Assembly: GCA_016840485.1 (NCBI GenBank)
Contig: JAEOSG010000002.1
Coordinates: forward strand, 1 to 50,367
Source of the DNA: Candidatus Baldrarchaeota archaeon
GTDB lineage: Archaea; Asgardarchaeota; Baldrarchaeia; Baldrarchaeales; DXJG01
Reading direction: 5' to 3'
Length of the DNA: 50,367 nucleotides
Part shown: positions 42,280 to 50,178 of the stretch, piece after piece
Numbering within the stretch: position 1 is the stretch's first letter
How the letters are laid out: each line of letters starts with the position of its first letter
Translations under genes and position numbers: made by a program
Notes under the pieces: model-generated
Seen by the model: the letters and a program-made list of their open reading frames with translations, nothing else
Told to the model about the DNA's origin: nothing
Database searches by the model: none

Positions 42280-43497
42280 CTAACCATACATTTCGTTCTT
42301 GACTCCAGATTTTTTCTCATTCTTTCTTTTTAAAACTTTGTCAATTGCCTTTAGAAAATCGGAGAAGGTTACTTTAATTCTCCTTTCCCTTATTGCAAAC
42401 ACTCCAGCTTCGGTACAAATTGCCTTAATATCTGCTCCACTAGCTCCTTCTGTGATTCTTGCTAGCTCTCTTAAATCTACGTCATCGGCAAGGTTCATCC
42501 GTCTCGTGTGAATTTGAAAAATTTCAAATCGACCTTGTTTATTTGGAAGAGGGAATTCTATTATTCTGTCAAATCTACCGGGTCTTAATAAAGCCGGGTC
42601 CAACATATCAAGCCTATTGGTTGCAGCTAAAATCCTAACGTCACCTCTCGCATCAAAGCCATCCAGGGTGCTAAGAAGCTGCATTAATGTCCTTTGTACC
42701 TCCCTATCACCACTAGTTGTAACATCGTATCTTTTTGAGCCAATTGCATCTATTTCATCTATAAAAACTATGCTTGGCGCCTTTTTACGTGCTAAATGAA
42801 ATATTTCTCTTACTAGTCTAGCTCCTTCCCCAATATACTTTTGGACAAGCTCTGATGCTATCACCCTTATGAAGGTGGCTTTAGTCTCGTGAGCAACCGC
42901 TCTAGCAACCAAGGTTTTCCCGGTTCCGGGAGGGCCGCAAAAAAGTACCCCTTTTGGAGGGTCAATCCCGACTTGCTCGAAAAGCTCGGGATGAGTTAAG
43001 GGCAGTTCTACGCACTCCCTTACTTCCCTTATTTGCTCGTGTAATCCTCCGATGTCATCATAGGTCACTGGCGGCGATTCTTCCACTTCCATGCCTCTTA
43101 CAAAAGGATCGTAGGCAGGTGGAAGAATTTCAACAACAGCGAATGTTCTCTGATTAAGGGCAACTCTGACTCCGGGGTAAATCTTTTCACGGGGAACCAT
43201 TGGTGATACATGAACTACAAAATTTGGACCAGTAGAACTCTTAACTATTACTCTACCGTCTGATAAAATTTCAGTAACTGTCGCGGCAATTAAGGGTGGG
43301 TATTTTAATCTCTCAATTTCCATTCTTAAAGCATTTAATTCTCTTTCCAGACGCACTCTCTCAGCGTCCAGTAGTTGTTTCTCGGTCTCAAGTGTCCTTA
43401 ATTTCCTTTCTAAATGCTTTGTATAACTAAGAAGATAGGAAATATCTTCATCGTCAACATATACTCTTTTTTTAGACTCAGTTGAGTTGGGCAACAA
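42280..43497 (-). CDS. pan: proteasome-activating nucleotidase
   Basis: AAA+ unfoldase that feeds the 20S proteasome. N-terminal coiled coil (20-65), OB domain (70-125), Walker A GPPGTGKT (188-195), Walker B IVFIDEIDAIG near 245-255, second region of homology with ATNRLDMLDPALLRPGRFDR. The C-terminus MYG matches the HbYX motif that opens the 20S gate. 405 aa, normal. Operon with NAC. Confidence 0.96.
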   Translation of the reverse strand: MLPNSTESKKRVYVDDEDISYLLSYTKHLERKLRTLETEKQLLDAERVRLERELNALRMEIERLKYPPLIAATVTEILSDGRVIVKSSTGPNFVVHVSPMVPREKIYPGVRVALNQRTFAVVEILPPAYDPFVRGMEVEESPPVTYDDIGGLHEQIREVRECVELPLTHPELFEQVGIDPPKGVLFCGPPGTGKTLVARAVAHETKATFIRVIASELVQKYIGEGARLVREIFHLARKKAPSIVFIDEIDAIGSKRYDVTTSGDREVQRTLMQLLSTLDGFDARGDVRILAATNRLDMLDPALLRPGRFDRIIEFPLPNKQGRFEIFQIHTRRMNLADDVDLRELARITEGASGADIKAICTEAGVFAIRERRIKVTFSDFLKAIDKVLKRKNEKKSGVKNEMYG

Positions 43498-43570
43498 AGT
43501 CCCTCCGTCGAAGTTATAAGAAGTTCAAGACCCTATATATTCTTGTCGTGGTTTTGGAGGCGTCGCAAAT

Positions 43571-44089
43571 TTGAGATGTGAAATCTGTGGACGAAAAATT
43601 CAAGGGACACCTAGATATATATTTGTTGAAGGCGCCAAATTGGTTGTATGTCAGATTTGTGCTAAATTTGGGTCAGAAATTCCAACACCACAAACGCCAC
43701 GCAAAAAATTAACAAAAAAAGCAATAAAAACCCCCAAAAGACCTATTAGAAAAGAGGCGAGACGTGGATCTAGACTTACATTTTTCGAGGAGGAGTACGA
43801 ATTAGTAGAAAACTTTGGAGAAAAAGTTAAAAAAGCAAGAGAAAAGTTAGGTTGGAAGCAAGAAGACTTGGCTAGGGAAATCAAGGAAAGAGAATCAATA
43901 ATAAAAAAAATTGAAACTATGGAGATTATTCCATCATTTGACATTATTAAAAAACTAGAAAAAACACTAAACATAAAACTTATAGTACCAATATCAAAGG
44001 TACCTGAAACTCCACCTCCACCTCCAAAAGAAATTTCATTAACTTTAGGAGACGCTATAGTTCTCAAAAAGAAGAAAAGTAAACGGTGA
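43571..44089 (+). CDS. multiprotein bridging factor aMBF1
   Basis: N-terminal Zn ribbon (CEICGRKIQG and VCQICAKFG, cysteine pairs at residues 3/6 and 27/30), a basic linker, then an XRE-type helix-turn-helix (NFGEKVKKAREKLGWKQEDLAREIKERESIIKKIE) and a proline-rich tail. 172 aa. TTG start with GGAGGCG nine bases upstream. Transcription/translation-associated factor; precedes hflX by 4 nt. Confidence 0.9.
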   Translation: MRCEICGRKIQGTPRYIFVEGAKLVVCQICAKFGSEIPTPQTPRKKLTKKAIKTPKRPIRKEARRGSRLTFFEEEYELVENFGEKVKKAREKLGWKQEDLAREIKERESIIKKIETMEIIPSFDIIKKLEKTLNIKLIVPISKVPETPPPPPKEISLTLGDAIVLKKKKSKR

Positions 44090-44093
44090 TCTA

Positions 44094-45359
44094 ATGAAGG
44101 CACTGTTAGTCGAAGTAGTTAAGTCTATTGATGATAACAGAACAAAAGAGTTCATAGAACTAGCAAAAGCAGCTGGTTACGAAATAGTAGGAATTTTTCG
44201 ACAACTACGGCGTATACCAGACCCAGCTTACTATTTGGGGAAAGGAAAGGTAAAGGAACTTGTGGAAATGGTAGAAGCTTTAAAACCAGACAAAATAATC
44301 TTCAATAAAGAATTAAGACCCAATCAGGCGATAAATCTAGAGAACCTAACTAAAATAGAAGTTGTTGATAGAATTCAGCTTATTCTTGAAATATTCACAA
44401 AAAGAGCGGGGACGAAAGAAGCAAAACTTCAAATAGAATTAGCACAATTAAGATACCTCCTTCCAAAACTAAAAATGTACGTTAAATACGCGAAAAGAGA
44501 AGAGTTTCCAGGCTTTCACGGTCCAGGATACTATCAAACGGCTAAATATGAACGAATGATTAGAAAAAGAATAGCTAAAATAGAAAGGGAACTCGAAAAA
44601 ATAAGATATGAAAGAGAAGAAAGAAGGAAAATCAGAAGAGAGTTAGGATTTTCTCTTGTAGCTCTGGCCGGATATAGCAACGCTGGAAAATCTACATTAC
44701 TAAACAGACTAACTAAATCTAACGTCCCGGCAGATGACAAATTATTTACTACTTTGGGTACCTATACCAGATTTGCACAATTTAATGGAAGAAAAGTTCT
44801 TTTAAGTGATACAATAGGGTTTATCGAAGATCTACCACATTTAGTTATTGAAGCCTTTAAATCTACGCTAGAAGAAATTACACTAGCTGACTTAATTATA
44901 TTAGTTGTTGATGCAAGTGAACCAATACAAGAGATCATAAGAAAAATAAGCACGGCCAATAAGGTTCTAGAAGAAGTTGGTGCAGCAGAAAAATCAATTA
45001 TTACGGCCCTAAATAAAATAGACAAACTGTCCTCAAAAGAAATAAAGGAAATTCTATCAAAAATAGAGGAATATACCCCGAACCCGGTACCTATCTCAGC
45101 TCTTTACGGTTATAATCTTGACAAACTATGTATTAAGGCGGAACAATTGCTGCCAAAATGCATCCAAATAAGGGCTTGTTTTCCCCTAAAACCCGATACC
45201 AACCTTTTAGTCTCTCATATATATAACAGAGGGAACGTAAAGCATATTACATATTTTAACAATAAAATTGAAGTGAGATTTGAAGCGTTACCTCAATCGT
45301 CTGAGTATTTTAGAAGAATAATAGAAAATGCGGGAGGAACAATAGAAATAATACATTAA
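44094..45359 (+). CDS. hflX: GTPase HflX
   Basis: Ribosome-associated GTPase. N-terminal HflX domain with YYLGKGKVKELVE near 42 and FNKELRPNQAINLE near 76, coiled-coil helices 140-190, G1 GYSNAGKSTLLN near 199-210, G2/G3 TLGTYTR and LSDTIGFIEDLPH, G4 ALNKID near 305, G5 ISALYGYN. 421 aa. Overlaps the convergent trm56 gene by 4 nt at its end. Likely coupled to aMBF1. Confidence 0.95.
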   Translation: MKALLVEVVKSIDDNRTKEFIELAKAAGYEIVGIFRQLRRIPDPAYYLGKGKVKELVEMVEALKPDKIIFNKELRPNQAINLENLTKIEVVDRIQLILEIFTKRAGTKEAKLQIELAQLRYLLPKLKMYVKYAKREEFPGFHGPGYYQTAKYERMIRKRIAKIERELEKIRYEREERRKIRRELGFSLVALAGYSNAGKSTLLNRLTKSNVPADDKLFTTLGTYTRFAQFNGRKVLLSDTIGFIEDLPHLVIEAFKSTLEEITLADLIILVVDASEPIQEIIRKISTANKVLEEVGAAEKSIITALNKIDKLSSKEIKEILSKIEEYTPNPVPISALYGYNLDKLCIKAEQLLPKCIQIRACFPLKPDTNLLVSHIYNRGNVKHITYFNNKIEVRFEALPQSSEYFRRIIENAGGTIEIIH

Positions 45360-45931
45360 TTCCGCATCTTTTCTACTTTCACAATCTTTTTCCCTCTAAT
45401 AGATGGTATGACTTTAATTTTTGCATCTTCAAATTCAAATTCAAACTCTCTTCCCTCAAAAAGTTCGTGAAGAAAGATAGCTAGGGCTGCTACTTCGCTG
45501 TGCGGTTGGTTTGTAATTGACACATTCCAATCGGCTGCATCAAAAACCCATGGAGGCACTTTTTCTGCGCCAACCACGACAAGTTTATCTTTTTTAGATT
45601 TTCTTATTTCTTCTATTACGTCGGGAAGAGGTATACCATACATCGTTAGATGTATGATTTCTCCACCTCGTAACTTCCACTCGCGTATAAACTTTTTTGC
45701 GGAAACACCTATTTCCACACGGAATGGGCCACCCCATGTCATCACAACTTTTTCCAAAGACTTCTTTACATTTTCATCTCTTTCTCCAGCAATAAAAATC
45801 CCATCTGCACCAAAGGCTCTACTAACCAAACCAACATGTGTTGTAATTCTTTTATCTCTCTCAGTCCGATGTCCTAAGCGTAAAACATATATGACGTAAT
45901 CTTTATTTTTCAAATTTGAAACAACCTCCAT
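45356..45931 (-). CDS. trm56: tRNA (cytidine-56-2'-O)-methyltransferase
   Basis: SPOUT enzyme that methylates C56 in the T-loop of archaeal tRNA. YVLRLGHRTERDKRITTHVGLVSRAFGADG near the start, VTWGGPF-like MTWGGPFRVE near 65, HLTMYGIPLPDV near 95, and the knot segment VVVGAEKVPPWVFDAADWNVSITNQPHSEVAALA. ATG 45931 contains the GGAGGTT that would place the real start at TTG 45913 (MKNKDYVIYVLRLGHR), closer to the usual N-terminus. Confidence 0.94.
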   Translation of the reverse strand: MEVVSNLKNKDYVIYVLRLGHRTERDKRITTHVGLVSRAFGADGIFIAGERDENVKKSLEKVVMTWGGPFRVEIGVSAKKFIREWKLRGGEIIHLTMYGIPLPDVIEEIRKSKKDKLVVVGAEKVPPWVFDAADWNVSITNQPHSEVAALAIFLHELFEGREFEFEFEDAKIKVIPSIRGKKIVKVEKMRN

Positions 45932-46098
45932 ATATCATATATCATGTTGAAACATCAATTATTAATTACGCTTTAGTCCAAAATTTAGTTCTCTACTCTT
46001 TTAATACTTATTATATCCTAGATGGTAAATGTAAAGATTTATACTAAGAACTCTCCTAATTTAATTTGAAACTCGGAGAGAGCGGAGTAGCAACAGCG

Positions 46099-46668
46099 AT
46101 GAAAAATGATAAAGTGGTGCAATTAATGCATGAAAAACAACAAAAACCAACAAAAGAAACAAAGAACGATGTATTTGTGTCCGTAGTCGAGGAACTAGTC
46201 GGAGAAGATGCGGTACGCGTAGCTATCGCTCTTTCAAAGAGAAAGGAAGCCACAGATGAAGAAATCTCCCAAGAAACAGGAATAAAACTAAATGACGTAA
46301 GAAAAATCCTTTATAAACTTCATAATTTTAATTTAGCTACTTACCGTCGAATAAGAGATGATAACACGGGCTGGTTCACATATTTCTGGAAAATAAATAA
46401 GGAAAGAATTTACGACCTTATAAAAAGTAGAAAAAAACTCGTTTTGGAAAAATTAAAAGAAAGATTAGAATACGAAAAAAGTAAAATGTTCTTTTACTGC
46501 CCAAACGACGGGGACACTAGACTAACATTCGAGGAAGCCATGGAAAGCTCTTTTAAATGCCCAAAATGTGGAAATATGCTCCAGCACTTCGATAACTCAG
46601 AGATAATAAAAGTATTAGAGGAAAAAATCAAAGAATTAGAAAAAGAGATAAACGGTACATCAAGCTAA
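46099..46668 (+). CDS. tfe: transcription factor E, alpha subunit
   Basis: Archaeal TFIIE-alpha homolog that stabilises open promoter complexes. Winged helix at ~20-95 (VVEELVGEDAVRVAIALSKRKEATDEEISQETGIKLNDVRKILYKLHNFNLATYRR), a coiled linker, then a Zn ribbon (FYCPNDGDTRLTFEEAMESSFKCPKCGNML) and a C-terminal helix. ATG 46099 follows GGAG; a TTG at 46066 is also in frame. Followed by DUF2110, as in many archaea. Confidence 0.93.
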   Translation: MKNDKVVQLMHEKQQKPTKETKNDVFVSVVEELVGEDAVRVAIALSKRKEATDEEISQETGIKLNDVRKILYKLHNFNLATYRRIRDDNTGWFTYFWKINKERIYDLIKSRKKLVLEKLKERLEYEKSKMFFYCPNDGDTRLTFEEAMESSFKCPKCGNMLQHFDNSEIIKVLEEKIKELEKEINGTSS

Positions 46669-46691
46669 CGAGAGTCATTGGATGTGAAAAA

Positions 46692-47504
46692 ATGCCAATT
46701 CAATCAGTAATCTTACTGGAGAAGGCCTATGGACCCAACAAAAATGCTGCAATTAAAGCATTTAAACACATAATATTGAGGTTATTAAAGGATCTTAACG
46801 TAAAAATATTAAAGTTGGAAAGGGCTGAAAAAAACTGGATAAAAGTAGTTTTAAATGGAGAAGATGCAGAAGCCGCAAAAAATTACTTAGCAAAAGAATT
46901 TTACACAACTACTCTAATTAACCAACTCAAAAAAGGAGATATCATAAAAGGAAAACTCGTAGATGTGGAAGAATACGGCTATGGCGTATACGTAGATATC
47001 GGCATTATCGACCCCCATCCAAAGGACGCCCTAATACCTCTGTACGTCTTAAGAAGACAATTAGCAAAAGGTCACATAGTTTCCACGAGACAAATAGTAA
47101 AAAAATACGCCTTCATGAATAACCTACCTCTGGAAGTCAAAATAAGGGACATAGATGAAAGCCTCGGAACAATAGAAGCAGAGTTAAGCGAAAGCCAAGT
47201 AAAGAAGTACAAGAAATGGATAAAACAAGAAGTCGATAGGATATTAGTCTGTGGAGCCACCAGACAGATGATTAGAAAAGCAATAATAAGGTCAGGACAT
47301 CTAAGGGACATCTTAAACATAGAAAGATTAGGACTCTTAGAACATGCTGTTGTATGTAAACCTGGCACCACAGCCCAAGGATTAATAGCAGAGATAGGAA
47401 AATATTTACCAAAAATTCCAATGAAAGCATTTAAAGCAAAAGAAATTAAAAAATGGCTAAAAGAACTAGACATGCTAAAGGAACCAACTGTTAAGGTTAG
47501 ATAG
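46692..47504 (+). CDS. DUF2110 protein
   Basis: Archaeal conserved protein typically linked to tfe. 270 aa. S1-like segment near 75-120 (LKKGDIIKGKLVDVEEYGYGVYVDIGIIDPHPKDALIPL) suggests RNA binding; a C-terminal helical domain (ILVCGATRQMIRKAIIRSGHLRDILNIERLGLLEHAVVCKPGTTAQGLIAEIG) follows. ATG 23 nt after the tfe stop, same operon. Function unknown. Confidence 0.9.
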   Translation: MPIQSVILLEKAYGPNKNAAIKAFKHIILRLLKDLNVKILKLERAEKNWIKVVLNGEDAEAAKNYLAKEFYTTTLINQLKKGDIIKGKLVDVEEYGYGVYVDIGIIDPHPKDALIPLYVLRRQLAKGHIVSTRQIVKKYAFMNNLPLEVKIRDIDESLGTIEAELSESQVKKYKKWIKQEVDRILVCGATRQMIRKAIIRSGHLRDILNIERLGLLEHAVVCKPGTTAQGLIAEIGKYLPKIPMKAFKAKEIKKWLKELDMLKEPTVKVR

Positions 47505-47538
47505 GTACTAACATTCCATACCTTAAATTTTAAAACGT

Positions 47539-47647
47539 TGGTGGGCCCGCCGGGATTTGAACCCGGGACTTCCGCCGTGTGAGGGCGGCGTCATAGCCGG
47601 GTTACCCGGACGGGTAATAAGACACCCGTACTCTAGACCACGGGCCC
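47539..47647 (-). tRNA. tRNA-Val(CAC) with a D-loop intron
   Basis: Acceptor GGGCCCG/CGGGCCC, discriminator A and encoded CCA (47541-47539). T arm CCGGG-TTCAAAT-CCCGG; anticodon arm CCGCC-CTCACAC-GGCGG, so anticodon CAC. The D arm GTCTAG...GGCTATGAC is split after A14-G15 by about 33 extra nucleotides (47632-47599) that contain self-complementary CGGG/CCCG runs. Without the insert, the mature tRNA is ~76 nt. Lies 34 nt after the SPOUT gene. Confidence 0.88.
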
Positions 47648-47681
47648 AAGTTTACCTTTATAATGTAGAAAATAAATCTTT

Positions 47682-48155
47682 CTATTCATTTGATTTAAAA
47701 GATTTCATCAGTTCATAAAGAACAATAGCCGCAGTTCCTACGGGTCCTATATCATCAACCACGTCCAATGACATTGTCCTGCCGAGATCCATCTCCCTTT
47801 TTGATAGACCTGGTTCACTACCACCGAATACGAACAAAATTTTTCTTCCTTCCTTTAATTGTGCGGCAATTTTACTTGGATTGTACGTTTCCTTAGCAAA
47901 TCGCTGTGGAACGAAAACACAAATCTCTTCTGGTTTCAGCAATTCAATAACATCGGGCAGGTCTGGGAAACACAGCAAAGATCTTTTTTCCTTGTACATG
48001 ATTTTCTGAGCTTCGGGGATGCCGGAGATGGCAGCAGCCCCCTCAGCTTTGGATACTATAAGAGATTTTAAACCAAAGCCGATTACAAGTTTAGCCATGT
48101 CTTTAATTCTTTGGGTACTGTGTACGTTATGCAAAACTACGAAAAGTTGCTCCAT
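47682..48155 (-). CDS. SpoU-like / COG4080 SPOUT methylase-family protein
   Basis: 158-aa protein related to the archaeal COG4080 SPOUT (predicted RNA methylase) family. EQLFVVLHNVHSTQRIKDMAKLVIGFGLKSLIVSKAEGAAA near the start and the knot-like KILFVFGGSEPGLSKREMDLGRTMSLDVVDDIGPVGTAAIVLYEL at the end. Start ATG 48155 is chosen because GGAGGATGA is upstream; the earlier ATG 48164 touches the SD. Between a DNA methyltransferase gene and tRNA-Val on the same strand. Target RNA unknown. Confidence 0.8.
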   Translation of the reverse strand: MEQLFVVLHNVHSTQRIKDMAKLVIGFGLKSLIVSKAEGAAAISGIPEAQKIMYKEKRSLLCFPDLPDVIELLKPEEICVFVPQRFAKETYNPSKIAAQLKEGRKILFVFGGSEPGLSKREMDLGRTMSLDVVDDIGPVGTAAIVLYELMKSFKSNE

Positions 48156-48193
48156 GACGGTCATCCTCCGGTTTGGATAATAATACTATTTAA

Positions 48194-49153
48194 TTAATTT
48201 TCTACTAAAAATTTTTTGACTTCTTGAGCAATAACACGGGCTAAAACAACGGGAACAGCTTCACCAACTTCTTCGTATTGAACAGATCTACCTCCAAAGA
48301 ATATATGGTTATCTGGAAAGCTCATTAAGCGAGCATGTTCTCTAACGGTCAGGAAACGGTCTTCAAATGGATGAATAAACCGAGAATTGCCCAATACAGT
48401 TGGAGCAACTCTGTATGGATGCAACCTGGTCCAATTTGTGTAAACTTTACCTTTAGATCCTCTATAGAAGACAAGAGATTCGCCCCATCCAAGAGAAACA
48501 ATTTTCCTCCTCTTCCGTTTGGGTATTGGATGCCATTCATGATTGGGTATGTCATGTATCTCCTCAGGGCTTGGTAAGTCACCGATAGCTTCAATAACCG
48601 TAACCTTCTTTTTGACGGGCCTCGGAGAGAGCTTTATGTTAGAGATAAACATTCTTGAACGTCTAGAAGGGTTACCGTACCTCTCAGCTCTTAAGAGATT
48701 AAAATATATCTTTGAATACCCAACACGTTCGAATTCTTTTCTTATAGCGTCTTTTAAGAGACCCTCGGTAATCTGAGGCACATTTTCCATGATAAAAACC
48801 TTCGGCTGTAAATCCCCAACAAAACGAATAAAAGTCAAAGTAAGTCTTCCAATAGGATCTTTATAAAGTCTATCTAAAGGATTTTCTAGTCTTTTAATGT
48901 TAGCAGCGGTAAAAGGCTCGCATGGAGGGGAACCTATAATAACATCGGGTTCTTCTCCTACAATTTCCAAAAAAACGAGAGGATGAACCTCTTTGATATC
49001 CTCGGCAACTAAGGTTACATCTGGGAAGTTATATCTATAAGTTTCAGCAACGGGGGGAAAATTATCGATTGCCCCTATAATCTTAAATCCTTCTTCTACA
49101 AAGCCACGTGAAAAACCACCAGCACCACAAAATAAATCATAAACCTTAAACAC
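48194..49153 (-). CDS. C5-cytosine DNA methyltransferase
   Basis: Motif I VYDLFCGAGGFSRGF, motif IV GSPPCEPFTAAN with catalytic Cys78, motif VI MENVPQI, motif VIII-like NPSRRSRMF, motif X GEAVPVVLA. 319 aa with a short target-recognition region near 200-265. The open frame continues upstream through the tRNA-Leu T arm and is not real; GTG 49153 preceded by GAGGTG is the start. No restriction gene nearby: a solitary methylase. Starts 24 nt after the tRNA-Leu 3' end. Recognition site unknown. Confidence 0.93.
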   Translation of the reverse strand: MFKVYDLFCGAGGFSRGFVEEGFKIIGAIDNFPPVAETYRYNFPDVTLVAEDIKEVHPLVFLEIVGEEPDVIIGSPPCEPFTAANIKRLENPLDRLYKDPIGRLTLTFIRFVGDLQPKVFIMENVPQITEGLLKDAIRKEFERVGYSKIYFNLLRAERYGNPSRRSRMFISNIKLSPRPVKKKVTVIEAIGDLPSPEEIHDIPNHEWHPIPKRKRRKIVSLGWGESLVFYRGSKGKVYTNWTRLHPYRVAPTVLGNSRFIHPFEDRFLTVREHARLMSFPDNHIFFGGRSVQYEEVGEAVPVVLARVIAQEVKKFLVEN

Positions 49154-49176
49154 AATTTTCACCTCAAAAAACGATA

Positions 49177-49329
49177 TGGCGCCGGGGGTGGGATTTGAAC
49201 CCACGCGGCACAACGGCCACGGGCTATCAGCCCCTTTAAGGATAGCAGGCTTGAGCCCGCGACGGAAACCGTAACGGACCGCTCCCTACCAGGATCCCCG
49301 GAAACCACTATCCTCTAGGATACCCCGGC
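49177..49329 (-). tRNA. tRNA-Leu(CAA) with three probable introns
   Basis: Acceptor GCCGGGG/CCCCGGC, discriminator G, encoded CCA (49179-49177). T arm GTGGG-TTCAAAT-CCCAC; type II variable arm (49218-49205, GGC...GCC); anticodon arm GCGGG-CTCAAG...G-CCCGT gives CAA. Total length is 153 nt against ~84 expected. Extra segments are about 23 nt in the D loop after A14-G15 (49314-49292), about 21 nt between D and anticodon stems near 26/27 (49281-49261), and about 25 nt at 37/38 (49249-49225). With these removed the D arm is UCCU-AG-UGG-UA-GGGA, matching archaeal tRNA-Leu. Exact splice points were not proven by hand. Confidence 0.85.
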
Positions 49330-49511
49330 ACATCCTTAGATAGATATTATTTTTCCTTATTTATTGTTTTCGAGAAATTCTTATATTAATTATTTAGCCA
49401 AGGAAGTTACTACTTAGAATAGTTTATTCTGAGATACAGCCAAAATAATATGGATCTAGTGTAAGAAATAGATTTTGGTTTTTAATTCGAATGGGATAAA
49501 AGTTATTTAGC

Positions 49512-49859
49512 GCGGCCGCGGCTCCCTTGGGTGGATACCGTTCCCGATCGCGGTGTTCCGGTCTCCAGTCTCTACCCCGCGCCCCCGCGAGCGCCGAACG
49601 TCCGAGGTTAGGTTGCTCCTTCGGGTGGCAACAAACTTTCCATCTCCCGGGCCTGGCCTGGTTTCCCCGGTAAAGGCCGTAGTACTCCCGCCTAAGCGGG
49701 AGACCCAGCCACCGCCGGCCCCACGGGACGGGATTTCATTGCTGTAAGACCGGATCCTACGATCGGGGTTAGGTATCGCCCCTCGGGTTACTGGCCCCGC
49801 CATAAACCGGGTTTGCGGTTACAGGAAACCGGTAACTTCCCGGCCCTACCCGCGGCCGC
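49512..49859 (-). ncRNA. signal recognition particle (7S) RNA
   Basis: GC-rich 348-nt RNA closed by a perfect 10-bp terminal helix (GCGGCCGCGG at 49859-49850 with its complement at 49521-49512), the archaeal helix 1. The Alu-domain part CCTGTAACCGCAAACC...GGGGCC...CCCGAGGGGCG matches archaeal SRP RNA, as do the S-domain CCAGGCCAGGCCCGG and helix 8 with AGCA opposite (49632-49612). The apical loop of helix 8 reads CC-CGAA-GG rather than the usual GGAA. Two short frames inside are meaningless. T-rich DNA follows the 3' end. Confidence 0.92.
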
Positions 49860-49880
49860 ATGAAATAGTATGTTTTATTG

Positions 49881-49897
49881 GTTTAATTAGCTTTTCG
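49881..49897 (-). promoter_or_regulatory. BRE/TATA-like promoter of SRP RNA
   Basis: Minus strand CGAAAAG (BRE-like) followed by CTAATTAAAC (TATA-like), centred about 26 nt upstream of the RNA 5' end at ~49859, the canonical archaeal spacing. Confidence 0.5.
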
Positions 49898-49977
49898 TTT
49901 TAAAATTGATAAAGAAATTTTATTAAGTATGTGCGTTGGTATGGTTTTATCTTGAATTGTTTTTGGAGGTGTAACTG

Positions 49978-50178
49978 TTGAAACTTTCTTCGGTGGAGGA
50001 ATTTATGAACTATGCCAGAAGTTTAATAATGGGATCTAAAGTTGTTAGATTTGTAATAAAGAGAAAAAACGCAGAATATATTGTTCGTATATCAAATAAT
50101 AAAAAGACATACAGTATTACGCTTTCAGATCGAAGACATGTTGAGGATATTTCTAAAAAAGTTTTAAAAATGCTTTAA
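49978..50178 (+). CDS. ribosomal protein eL38-like
   Basis: 66 aa: SVEEFMNYARSL, then a strand pair (VVRFVIKRKNAEYIVRISNNKKTYSITL) and a closing helix (EDISKKVLKML), in the same order as eL38. The length fits, and eL38 is found in TACK archaea and eukaryotes. TTG start with GGAGGTG seven bases upstream. Sequence identity to eL38 looks moderate, so the call is tentative. Convergent with the gene at the window end, overlapping by 4 nt. Confidence 0.6.
   Translation: MKLSSVEEFMNYARSLIMGSKVVRFVIKRKNAEYIVRISNNKKTYSITLSDRRHVEDISKKVLKML

Noticed and set aside
49154-49213. N-terminal extension of the DNA methyltransferase
   Set aside because: The extra residues are a translation of the tRNA-Leu T arm and acceptor end; GAGGTG followed by GTG 49153 marks the true start.
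49507-49803. ORFs on both strands in the GC-rich island
   Set aside because: They lie within the SRP RNA gene and have arginine/proline-rich nonsense composition.
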